Positions 1 through 5,479 are shown, numbered from the stretch's first letter. The stretch: DNA of 5,612 nt from Muribaculaceae bacterium (GCA_017545095.1 JAFYCU010000173.1:1-5612); one strand, 5' to 3'. Notes: generated by a model not told the origin, from the letters alone. Program-made: numbers and translations.

Positions 1-950
1 CGGTCGAGCACGGTGAGGTCGAGCTGGCGGTCGTGCAGCATCTTCACCAGGAAAGTGGGCGTGCCGGTGTTCGACCAGCCCGTTCCAAAGAATCGCTGGC
101 TCAATGCGTTGAAGATGCTCCAGGGGTTGTACATATTTATACCCTCACTGCTGAAACGGTAGCCGTCGTACATCCGCTTGAGCTCATCGTAGGCCTCCTG
201 CTTGGTCATCCGGCATTTGTCGGCCAGTTCTTGCACCTCGTCATCGAAGTAGTGATGCAGTTCCTGCTCGGTGATGCCGCAGATGTCGCAGTAGGCGTTG
301 TCCATGCTGATGTCGATGATGTTGTTCAGGTCGCTGAACACGCTCAGCTTCGAGAACCGGCTCACACCGGTGAGCATGGCGAAGCGGATGTGCTCGTCGC
401 AGGTCTTGAGCGTACCGTAGAACCCCTTGAGGATGTTCCGCATCTCGTTCTGCAAGTCCACTTTCTCGCGTTCCACGTTGGCAATGATGGGTTTGTCGTA
501 CTCATCGATGAGTATCACCACCTGCTTACCCGTCTGGGCATGGAGTGAAAGGATAGTCTGCTTGAAACGCACGCCAGCCCCATCGGCCGGGTTGCTGGCC
601 GGGAGGCCGTATTTGCTTTCCCATTCCACAATGGCCGCATTCAGTTGTGAGTTCAGCTCGCTGCTGTTCTGGGTGTAGTTGCCGTTGTTCAGGTCGAGGC
701 GCAGCACGGGGTAGGTTTCCCAGCGAGTCTCAAGCCGCTCCAGTGCCAGACTGCTGAACAGTTCGCGGCGGCCTTGGAAATAGGCTGCGAGTGTGGAGAG
801 CAGCAGCGACTTGCCGAAACGCCGCGGGCGACTCAGGAAATAGTACTTGCCCATGTCGGCCAGCCGATGCACGAGCGCCGTCTTGTCTACGTAAACGAAG
901 CCTTTCTCGATGATTTCAGAGAACGTCTGGATGCCTAAAGGGTATTTCAT
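1..950 (-). CDS. AAA-ATPase_like protein, N-terminal part (probable C-terminal PD-(D/E)XK nuclease lies off the window)
   Basis: The frame is open from an ATG at 948-950 to the left edge, giving 316 residues without a stop, so the gene is cut by the window and not broken. The start MKYPLGIQTFSEII is typical of the AAA-ATPase_like family (PF09820). A Walker A-like loop RPRRFGKS lies at residues 41-48, preceded by YVDKT at 20-24, and a Walker B strand VVILIDEYDKP at 144-154. The motif WSNTGTPTFL near residues 292-301 marks the end of the ATPase part. In the family this is normally followed by a PD-(D/E)XK nuclease domain (PF08011), with a total near 500-550 residues; that half is not visible. 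The cellular role of the family is not established, though it is multi-copy in many Bacteroidales genomes. The start abuts a heptamer repeat array at 951-999, and no promoter box is visible there, so it may be read from the glycosyltransferase upstream. The family call is secure; the nuclease half is inferred. Confidence 0.93.
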   Translation of the reverse strand, partial: MKYPLGIQTFSEIIEKGFVYVDKTALVHRLADMGKYYFLSRPRRFGKSLLLSTLAAYFQGRRELFSSLALERLETRWETYPVLRLDLNNGNYTQNSSELNSQLNAAIVEWESKYGLPASNPADGAGVRFKQTILSLHAQTGKQVVILIDEYDKPIIANVEREKVDLQNEMRNILKGFYGTLKTCDEHIRFAMLTGVSRFSKLSVFSDLNNIIDISMDNAYCDICGITEQELHHYFDDEVQELADKCRMTKQEAYDELKRMYDGYRFSSEGINMYNPWSIFNALSQRFFGTGWSNTGTPTFLVKMLHDRQLDLTVLD

Positions 951-999
951 AACGAGTGATGAGTGACGAGTGATGAGTTACAAGCTACGAGTTACGAGT
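951..999. repeat. Heptanucleotide tandem array, seven units
   Basis: The 49 bases split exactly into seven 7-base units on the plus strand: aacgagt, gatgagt, gacgagt, gatgagt, tacaagc, tacgagt, tacgagt. The consensus is (t/g)a(c/t)gagt; on the minus strand it reads ACTCGTA or ACTCATC. The array ends at the base before the ATG of the ATPase gene, so it forms that gene's whole immediate 5' flank. Units vary by one to three bases, so it is an aged array. Confidence 0.85.
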
Positions 1000-1010
1000 C
1001 CGCAATGCGG
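1000..1010. repeat. 11-base mini-palindrome between two heptamer arrays
   Basis: The sequence ccgcaatgcgg has 5-base arms around one central base. It separates the array at 951-999 from the one at 1011-1038. It is too short and lacks a T-tract, so it is not a convincing terminator for the glycosyltransferase. Confidence 0.5.
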
Positions 1011-1038
1011 TCTAACATCTAAAATCTAACATCTTATA
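1011..1038. repeat. Second heptanucleotide array, overlapping the glycosyltransferase 3' end
   Basis: The units are tctaaca, tctaaaa, tctaaca and a diverged tcttata. The first three are clear and the fourth is a weak match. The stop codon (TAG, 1026-1028) and last residues of the glycosyltransferase lie within this array, so the repeat supplies the end of that reading frame. Confidence 0.7.
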
Positions 1039-2207
1039 AGCCTTTGGTAGATTTCGTTTTCTTTGATGGCCGTGGCTTCCCAGCTGATGTCGGGCGGCAG
1101 CGACTGCTGCACCTCGCCTCGGAGCATCTGCACGGCACGGTCGGTAAGCCGGTCGATGAACCGATCATCGATGGGTATGGCATTGTCGCGGCCAATGCCC
1201 TCGGCGGTACCCACCACATCGCTGGCCACCACGTTGGCACCGCATTGCATGGCCTCGAGGGTGACCAACGGCAGACCTTCGAGTTGGCTGGGCAACACCA
1301 GCACATCCACGCAATTCATCAGGCGCGGCATCATCTCCAGCGGCTGCATTCCCCACATCTTCGCATTGAGTCCCGTGGCCTCGAGCGCCTGCCGCACCTG
1401 CTCGTGTTGAAAACCTGTGCCCATAGTCCAAAAGGTGAGTGGCTGGCCATATTTCTGCGCGATAATGGAGAAAATCTCGGGCAACAGCGTCACGTTTTTC
1501 ACGGGTTCGAATCGTCCCACAAAGGCCACCACTTTGCAGCCCTCCACACCATATTCGTGGCGCAAGGCCTTGCGCTCATCATCGGAGAGCCGCCTGAACT
1601 CGGCCGATGCGCCATTGAACAACACGCGGGCGGGAAACCCCGTGGTCAGTTCCAATGCTTTGTTGTGCAACCCATGGCTGACAAAGAAATTCTCGTCGGC
1701 CCCATGCAGCAGCTCGATAGTCACGGCCTTGAGCATCGGGTCGCGCGGTGGGTCGGTGTAGATGCTTGCGCCATGCCAGGTGATGGTGTGCGGGATGGCA
1801 TAGCGTTTGGCCGCCTGCCGAGCCACGATGCCGCCCATGCGATCGTGGGCCGAGAACAGACTGTAGCCACTGAGTTCACCGGCCAGCTGGTCGAGCTTGT
1901 GAAGCAGCCGTGCGGGCCGTCGACCCAAGAGTCGGTGGCCTATGGCATCGGTCCAGCTGCGTTTGAGCCAGTGCAGATGGAAGGTTTCCCCCTCTACCTG
2001 AAAGCTCGCGGGATGCTCTTCCAGCGGCTTACTGCCCCGCAGCCGCCGCATGATGGCTCCGTCATACACCTGCAACATGTGCACATCAATACCGTAGTCG
2101 GCCACCTGACGCAAGTGGCGCACGCGGTTGAGCACGGCGTTGAACACCCCCAGGCGGTTGCGGATGTCGCCCTCGAAGACGACTGCTATGCGTTTTTTCG
2201 AATCCAT
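1026..2207 (-). CDS. GT4-type glycosyltransferase (GT-B fold, family 1 domain)
   Basis: This 393-residue protein probably transfers a sugar from an activated nucleotide donor during surface polysaccharide or glycan synthesis; donor and acceptor cannot be read from the sequence. The N-terminal Rossmann half opens with KRIAVVFEGDIRNRLG (residues 5-20), and WHGASIYTDP lies at 145-154. The donor-binding half starts with VAFVGRFEPVKN near 227-238, followed by GMQPLEMMPRLM and VLVLPSQLEGLPLVTLEAM. Two glutamates in the family's E-x7-E spacing are at 310 and 318. No signal peptide or membrane segment is seen, so it is probably cytoplasmic or peripheral. An upstream in-frame ATG at 2247-2249 would add 14 residues (407 total). 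I prefer the inner ATG at 2205-2207 because family similarity begins there and because the predicted transcription start near 2252 would leave the outer ATG almost no leader. The last codons lie in a heptamer repeat. Confidence 0.92.
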   Translation of the reverse strand: MDSKKRIAVVFEGDIRNRLGVFNAVLNRVRHLRQVADYGIDVHMLQVYDGAIMRRLRGSKPLEEHPASFQVEGETFHLHWLKRSWTDAIGHRLLGRRPARLLHKLDQLAGELSGYSLFSAHDRMGGIVARQAAKRYAIPHTITWHGASIYTDPPRDPMLKAVTIELLHGADENFFVSHGLHNKALELTTGFPARVLFNGASAEFRRLSDDERKALRHEYGVEGCKVVAFVGRFEPVKNVTLLPEIFSIIAQKYGQPLTFWTMGTGFQHEQVRQALEATGLNAKMWGMQPLEMMPRLMNCVDVLVLPSQLEGLPLVTLEAMQCGANVVASDVVGTAEGIGRDNAIPIDDRFIDRLTDRAVQMLRGEVQQSLPPDISWEATAIKENEIYQRLIRC

Positions 2208-2258
2208 ATCTTTTGGCACACGCGTGCCATTACAATGATTAGCCTTCATTCAACGCCA

Positions 2259-2289
2259 CAAAGTTACGCTTTTTCAACGAAATGGCAAA
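2259..2289 (-). promoter_or_regulatory. Bacteroidetes-type promoter for the glycosyltransferase
   Basis: On the minus strand the -7 element TAACTTTG is at 2259-2266 and a TTTG -33 element at 2286-2289, separated by 19 bases, which fits the Bacteroidetes sigma-ABfr consensus. Transcription should begin near 2252, about 45 bases before the chosen start codon. Confidence 0.75.
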
Positions 2290-2330
2290 ATCATTTTCCT
2301 ACCTCCTAGTGCCAGTCACTCCCTCTGAAC

Positions 2331-2342
2331 CCGCCATGGCGG
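2331..2342. repeat. 12-base perfect palindrome ccgccatggcgg
   Basis: A perfect 6+6 palindrome in the divergent intergenic region, 10 bases before the long palindrome at 2353. It could be a protein-binding site or chance; nothing assigns a role. Confidence 0.4.
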
Positions 2343-2352
2343 CTGATTTTTT

Positions 2353-2407
2353 GGCTCATAGCGTGCTAAAAGTTGAAAAAAATCGAACTTTTAGCACGCT
2401 ATGAGCC
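2353..2407. repeat. Long imperfect palindrome, copy 1 (upstream of the DUF234 ATPase gene)
   Basis: Arms of 22 bases at 2353-2374 and 2386-2407 pair perfectly around an 11-base A-rich loop (2375-2385). The left arm begins GGCTCATAGCGTGCTAAAAG. After one mismatch (2352/2408) the pairing continues for six more bases outside, T-rich on the left and A-rich on the right. The same 55 bases recur in the same orientation at 3900-3954 with a single difference (T2374 versus C3921). There is a T-run before and an A-run after the stem on both strands, so it is not a standard Rho-independent terminator. It ends 10 bases before the -7 box of the ATPase gene, so its right arm overlaps the -33 region of that promoter. 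Confidence 0.93.
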
Positions 2408-2417
2408 CAAAAATGCC

Positions 2418-2425
2418 TATCTTTG
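2418..2425 (+). promoter_or_regulatory. -7 promoter element of the DUF234 ATPase gene
   Basis: TATCTTTG matches the Bacteroidetes -7 consensus TAnnTTTG and lies 26 bases before the ATG at 2452. No good TTTG -33 element is found at the usual spacing; the bases there belong to the right arm of the palindrome. The promoter may thus be weak or dependent on a factor that binds the palindrome. Confidence 0.65.
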
Positions 2426-2451
2426 CGCTGTGTTTTTTTGTCTAACGTATT

Positions 2452-3867
2452 ATGTTGATAGGGAGAACGAAGGAGCAGGCATTGCTGAAGCGTGCTTACG
2501 AGTCCGATGAATCGCAGTTTGTTGCCATTTATGGCCGCAGGCGAGTGGGTAAAACGTTTTTGGTGCGCGAAGTGTTTGCCGGGCGTTTTGCATTTGAACT
2601 CACGGGGCTTGCCAATACCAAGACGCGAGGCCAGTTGCGTAATTTCCAGTTGTCGCTGCGCAATGCGGGCATGGCTCACGTGCCGCGCCCGGCCGACTGG
2701 CTGGAGGCGTTTGATTTGCTATCCCATTTCCTGGATGCGTGCAGTGCCAAGAAAAAAGTGGTTTTTATCGACGAGTTACCCTGGATGGATGCTCCCCGGT
2801 CGGGTTTTCTTGCGGCGTTTGAGCATTTCTGGAATGCCTGGGCATCGAGTCGCAACGATGTCCTGCTGATTGTGTGCGGGTCGGCCACTTCGTGGATTAT
2901 CTCCAACATTGTCAACAATCACGGAGGTCTGCACAATCGTGTCACTGCCGAGATTGCCTTGCGTCCTTTCTCGTTGGGGGAGTGCCGCGACTACGCCCAG
3001 GCGATGCGATTGGAGATGACCGACCATCAGTTGCTTGAGTGTTATATGATTATGGGCGGTGTGCCGTATTATTGGTCGAAGTTGCGCCGTGAATCCAGCC
3101 TTGCCCAAAATGTGGACTGGCTGTTTTTTGCGCACGACGGGTTGCTGCGAGGGGAGTATCACGCCCTGTATGCGTCACTGTTTCGCCATCCCGACCACTA
3201 TATGAAAGTGATTGAGGCGTTGTCGGCCAAACGTTCGGGAATGACGCGCAATGAACTTGTGGATGCCGCAAAGCTTAAGAATAATGGCCTGTTGACGCGC
3301 GTGCTGGCCGACTTGGAGTATTGCGGATTCATCAGGCGTTACAGCTACTATGCCCTTGCTCGCAATGGCACCATTTATCAGCTGATTGACAATTTTACCT
3401 TGTTCTATTACCAGTTTATGGCACCCAACACGCGCAACGACGAGCATTTTTGGTCCAACAGCATCGACTCGCCCCGCCATCGCGTGTGGACGGGGTTGGC
3501 TTTCGAGCGTGTGTGCCTGCAACATGTGCGACAAATCAAGCGCGCCCTGGGTGTCGAGGGAGTGGTGTCGGTGGAATGTGCGTGGCAGTATCGTGGCCAG
3601 GCTGGAACACCCGGCACGCAGATTGACTTGTTGATTGACCGAAACGATGGCATCATCAATCTTTGCGAAATGAAGTTTGCTCAAGATGAGGTGGAGTTGG
3701 ACCTTGATGCTCACCGAAACTTGATGTATAAGAAAACACGTTTCATTCAAGAAACCGGCACGCGCAGTGCCGTTCATCTCACGCTGGTCACAGTCAATGG
3801 TGTTAAAAGGAATCAGTATTCCGATGATATTCAGGTGATTCTGAAAGCATCCGACTTATTTTCCTAA
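2452..3867 (+). CDS. Archaeal-type ATPase with DUF234 (PD-(D/E)XK-like) C-terminal domain
   Basis: This 471-residue protein has the layout of the ATPase_2 (PF01637) plus DUF234 (PF03008) family. Walker A GRRRVGKT is at residues 28-35, Walker B VVFIDELPW at 103-111, a sensor-like LLIVCGSATSW at 138-148, and HNR with a candidate arginine finger at 161-163. A winged-helix-like segment covers roughly 255-300. DUF234 starts near YQLIDNFTLFYYQF (309-322). Its nuclease-like signature looks intact: E352 in GLAFE, D392 in GTQIDLLID, then E406 and K408 in CEMKF. The family is widespread in archaea and Bacteroidales but its biological role is not established; DNA cleavage is inferred from the motif. The length is complete for the family. 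The gene stands alone, divergent from the glycosyltransferase, and lies between two nearly identical palindromes. By eye its third-position GC content seems lower than in the neighbouring genes, a mild hint of separate origin. Confidence 0.95.
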   Translation: MLIGRTKEQALLKRAYESDESQFVAIYGRRRVGKTFLVREVFAGRFAFELTGLANTKTRGQLRNFQLSLRNAGMAHVPRPADWLEAFDLLSHFLDACSAKKKVVFIDELPWMDAPRSGFLAAFEHFWNAWASSRNDVLLIVCGSATSWIISNIVNNHGGLHNRVTAEIALRPFSLGECRDYAQAMRLEMTDHQLLECYMIMGGVPYYWSKLRRESSLAQNVDWLFFAHDGLLRGEYHALYASLFRHPDHYMKVIEALSAKRSGMTRNELVDAAKLKNNGLLTRVLADLEYCGFIRRYSYYALARNGTIYQLIDNFTLFYYQFMAPNTRNDEHFWSNSIDSPRHRVWTGLAFERVCLQHVRQIKRALGVEGVVSVECAWQYRGQAGTPGTQIDLLIDRNDGIINLCEMKFAQDEVELDLDAHRNLMYKKTRFIQETGTRSAVHLTLVTVNGVKRNQYSDDIQVILKASDLFS

Positions 3868-3894
3868 ATAATCAAGCAGCTATTCCGCCGCCCG

Positions 3895-3959
3895 TTTTTG
3901 GCTCATAGCGTGCTAAAAGTCGAAAAAAATCGAACTTTTAGCACGCTATGAGCCAAAAA
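3895..3959. repeat. Long imperfect palindrome, copy 2 (downstream of the DUF234 ATPase gene)
   Basis: The core 3900-3954 is the same 55 bases as 2353-2407 apart from one base. Here the stem is longer and unbroken: 26 bases at 3895-3920 pair with 3934-3959, with a 13-base A-rich loop. It begins 27 bases after the ATPase stop codon. A transcript of the ATPase gene would fold it into a very stable hairpin, which could stop transcription or protect the mRNA end, but no U-tract follows the stem. Both copies keep the same loop orientation, so they are also direct repeats, with starts 1547 bases apart. Confidence 0.93.
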
Positions 3960-4202
3960 AATACCTGTTGCCGAAGCTTTGCAAGCACTTTATCGTCTGC
4001 GCCGAGATGAGCCAAGCTGCCGTGCAACCACATTTGTCTAATTCTGAAATAATGTGTAACTTTGCAACATTTCCTTGCCACACCACTTCGCGCAAGTGGC
4101 AAGCATCGCATCCACTTTCAGTATAACCAAATGTGCTTCAATGCTTTACGTTCAACCAAAAGGCAAGACAGATGCCATCACTCACCCCCGAATTATCTGC
4201 TT
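3955..4202. other. Gene-free stretch between palindrome copy 2 and the orphan signal peptide
   Basis: No credible coding sequence is seen on either strand. It contains a good plus-strand promoter (4033-4064) and a leader of about 130 bases with a small hairpin: ccactt at 4083-4088 pairs with aagtgg at 4094-4099, with an alternative pairing of ttgccac and gtggcaa. Confidence 0.55.
4033..4064 (+). promoter_or_regulatory. Bacteroidetes-type promoter upstream of the orphan signal peptide
   Basis: A TTTG -33 element at 4033-4036 and a -7 element TAACTTTG at 4057-4064 are separated by 20 bases. It is one of the two best promoters in the window, yet the only start codon of note downstream opens a 28-residue remnant. 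It probably belonged to the secreted-protein gene whose beginning survives at 4203. Confidence 0.7.
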
Positions 4203-4289
4203 ATGAGACGAAGCAATATATTGGCGATGGCCATGTTTTGGTGGCTTGCCCTGGGAGCTGCCAGCATCACCCCCTTGCCAGCACTGTAA
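4203..4289 (+). pseudogene. Orphan signal peptide, 5' remnant of a secreted-protein gene
   Basis: An ATG at 4203-4205 opens 28 residues ending at a TAA at 4287-4289. The sequence has a basic start (MRRSN), a hydrophobic core ILAMAMFWWLALGAASI, then TPLPAL, so it has all parts of a secretion signal and little else. A well-formed promoter lies upstream. The coding sequence breaks off at the expected cleavage region, where the minus strand begins to read as a C10 peptidase fragment. I infer the 5' end of a gene, perhaps the same peptidase, cut by a rearrangement. It could instead be a short leader peptide. Confidence 0.5.
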
Positions 4290-4410
4290 TCGGAGCCGTA
4301 GTCCATCTCCATGGCTATGCCTACATCTCTCATCAGCCTTGCCACAGCGTCTTGCTGAGCCTAGGCCTGCGCCTCGCCCGGTAACCCTCATTGCAGTTGT
4401 TGAGATCATT
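4277..4410 (-). pseudogene. Fragment of a C10 (streptopain/interpain-like) cysteine peptidase
   Basis: On the minus strand, 4360 down to about 4277 reads AQQD then AVARLMRDVGIAMEMDYG and SDYSAG. This closely resembles the segment of C10 peptidases (PF01640) between the catalytic cysteine and histidine; Streptococcus SpeB has the like-placed ELMADVGISVDMDYG. Just upstream the frame has a TAG (4361-4363), preceded by GEAQA. Before that another frame gives NDLNNCNEGY, which also suits the family, so at least one frameshift and one stop have accumulated. The catalytic Cys and His regions and the propeptide are absent. It starts at the stop codon of the pseudouridine synthase and ends against the inverted signal-peptide remnant. 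Intact C10 enzymes are secreted proteases. The fragment is too short and damaged to be active. The identification rests on recalled family sequence. Confidence 0.6.
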
Positions 4411-5083
4411 CAGCCAGGGTGGCCAGAGTGGTCCAGAGCGGGTCGGGCGGCAGTGGGGCGGTGACGTCAATTATGTTGTGACTCACGGGGTGGACGAAGT
4501 GGATGCGGTGGCTTTGCAGACAGATTCCGCCGTCGGGATTGCTGCGCGGTGCGCCATACTTGAGGTCGCCCTTGATGGGGCAGCCAATGGCGGCGAGCTG
4601 GCAGCGAATCTGGTGCTTGCGTCCGGTGAGCAGCTCCACTTCGAGCAGATGGTAACGGTCGCCGCTAGCGAGCAGACGGTAGTTCATCACTGCCTTCGAG
4701 GCCCCCTCGACGGGGTGAGCCGACGCATAGGTCTTGTTGTTGCGTTCCACGCTGGTGAGCCAGTGGGTGAGCGTGCCCACTGGCTGCGGTGGTGCAGCGC
4801 AGGTGATGGCCCAGTAGGTCTTGTGCACGTCGCCACGGCGAAACAGTTCGTTCATGCGCGAGAGCCCCTTGCTGGTGCGCGCAAACACCACCAGCCCCCA
4901 GGTGGGGCGGTCGATGCGGTGCACCACGCCGCAGAACACATTGCCCGGCTTGTCGTATTTCGCCTTGATCCAGGCTTTGAGGGTCTCCACCAGCGGCTCA
5001 TCGCCGGTGCGGTCGCCCTGCACAATTTCGCCGGCACGCTTGTTCACCACGATGATGTGGTTGTCTTCGTAGATCACTTCCAT
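4406..5083 (-). CDS. RluA-family RNA pseudouridine synthase
   Basis: This 225-residue protein converts specific uridines in structured RNA, probably 23S rRNA or tRNA, to pseudouridine in the cytoplasm. The family motif is VVHRIDRPTWGLVVFART, with the catalytic aspartate at D58 in HRIDR (55-59). The other family signatures are TGRKHQIR at 153-160 and GDLKYGA at 172-178. No S4 RNA-binding domain precedes the catalytic domain: the protein opens directly with MEVIYEDNHIIVVNKRAG. It therefore resembles the short single-domain members more than RluC or RluD, and the exact target base cannot be named. A tryptophan (W62) stands where many relatives have serine in the H-R-L-D-R-x-T-S-G pattern. The ATG at 5081-5083 is the first in frame that fits the family start. 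The 3' end abuts a peptidase relic. Confidence 0.94.
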   Translation of the reverse strand: MEVIYEDNHIIVVNKRAGEIVQGDRTGDEPLVETLKAWIKAKYDKPGNVFCGVVHRIDRPTWGLVVFARTSKGLSRMNELFRRGDVHKTYWAITCAAPPQPVGTLTHWLTSVERNNKTYASAHPVEGASKAVMNYRLLASGDRYHLLEVELLTGRKHQIRCQLAAIGCPIKGDLKYGAPRSNPDGGICLQSHRIHFVHPVSHNIIDVTAPLPPDPLWTTLATLAE

Positions 5084-5181
5084 CGTTTACACCTTATTAA
5101 TATAATAACATAGCCACTTCGCCGAGCGTACATCCGCATTCGCTTAATAGGCCGTTCTACGCGTCATTCGCTATGGCAGTG

Positions 5182-5212
5182 CAAAGTTACTGCAAAATTT
5201 GTGCAAGTCGAA
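5182..5212 (-). promoter_or_regulatory. Probable promoter of the pseudouridine synthase
   Basis: The minus strand has TAACTTTG at 5182-5189, a full match to the -7 consensus. An imperfect -33 (TTCG, 5209-5212) lies 19 bases upstream. Transcription would start near 5175, giving a leader of about 90 bases before the ATG at 5083. No closer promoter was recognised. Confidence 0.6.
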
Positions 5213-5214
5213 TA

Positions 5215-5237
5215 CAATTCAAAGTTTTTTTGAATTG
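5215..5237. repeat. AT-rich stem-loop, 9-base arms
   Basis: The arms caattcaaa (5215-5223) and tttgaattg (5229-5237) pair perfectly around gtttt. It lies just upstream of the minus-strand promoter at 5182-5212. No T-tract follows on either strand, so it is not a clear terminator. Confidence 0.5.
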
Positions 5238-5284
5238 CTGAGACGCAGCCAAATTTATCTAACGCGAGCGAAAAAGCAAAACAG

Positions 5285-5377
5285 ATGAGGAACGAATTTG
5301 ATTTGGCAACTATCGCGAAGTTGTCCCCAATGAGAAGGTGTATCAAAACTGTGGAACAATGGCTGTGCTCTGCATGA
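5285..5377 (+). CDS. Possible 30-residue ORF of unknown function
   Basis: The ATG at 5285 opens 30 codons, MRNEFDLATIAKLSPMRRCI followed by KTVEQWLCSA, ending at TGA 5375-5377. The same frame is open upstream back to 5234 without another ATG. The composition is protein-like, amphipathic and rich in charged residues, unlike most chance frames here. There is no recognisable domain, promoter or ribosome-binding site. It may be a dispersed intergenic sequence, a fragment of an older gene, or chance. Confidence 0.25.
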   Translation: MRNEFDLATIAKLSPMRRCIKTVEQWLCSA

Positions 5378-5479
5378 CTCTGTCATCAGCCACATCAGCC
5401 ACATCAAGCTACTGCGATGATTCCTTAATTCCTAAATTCCTGACCATTTTGTTTCTTGACTCTGCCATCAGCCGCATCA
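5376..5479. repeat. Direct repeat pair, 22 bases, 82 bases apart
   Basis: The block at 5376-5397 (beginning gactctgtcatcagccacat) recurs at 5458-5479 with two transitions (t to c, a to g). In the first copy the 9-mer atcagccac is also doubled in tandem (5385-5402). The second copy runs into the palindrome at 5470-5489. This could be a small duplication or two copies of a short dispersed element. Confidence 0.65.
5421..5444. repeat. Three 8-base units ttccttaa / ttcctaaa / ttcctgac
   Basis: Three adjacent 8-base units share ttcct and differ in their last three bases. The style recalls the heptamer arrays at 951-1038, with a different unit and length. Confidence 0.45.

Noticed and set aside
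33..548. A 171-codon plus-strand open frame at the left edge.
   Set aside because: It lies antisense to the AAA-ATPase_like gene, whose Walker motifs settle the coding strand.
1044..2309. A 421-codon open frame on the plus strand covering the whole glycosyltransferase.
   Set aside because: It is antisense to a gene with clear GT4 motifs, is rich in His and Gln as expected from the complement of GC-rich codons, and shows no family motifs of its own.
3175..3777. A 200-codon minus-strand open frame within the DUF234 ATPase gene.
   Set aside because: The plus-strand protein is full length with ordered domains; this frame shows no recognisable motif.
2353..3954. The two palindromes as CRISPR repeats or inverted repeats of a classical insertion sequence.
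   Set aside because: There are only two copies more than 1.5 kb apart with a gene between, the copies are direct and each is self-complementary, and the enclosed protein is not a transposase.
4182..4409. A 75-codon minus-strand open frame over the peptidase relic.
   Set aside because: It is a different frame from the C10-like reading and contains low-complexity Arg/Gly-rich sequence.
4391..5113. A 240-codon plus-strand open frame.
   Set aside because: It is the complement of the pseudouridine synthase, which carries the catalytic HRIDR and TGRKHQIR motifs.
5164..5346. A 60-codon minus-strand open frame upstream of the pseudouridine synthase.
   Set aside because: It covers the minus-strand promoter, has no family similarity that I recognise, and overlaps a more protein-like frame on the other strand.
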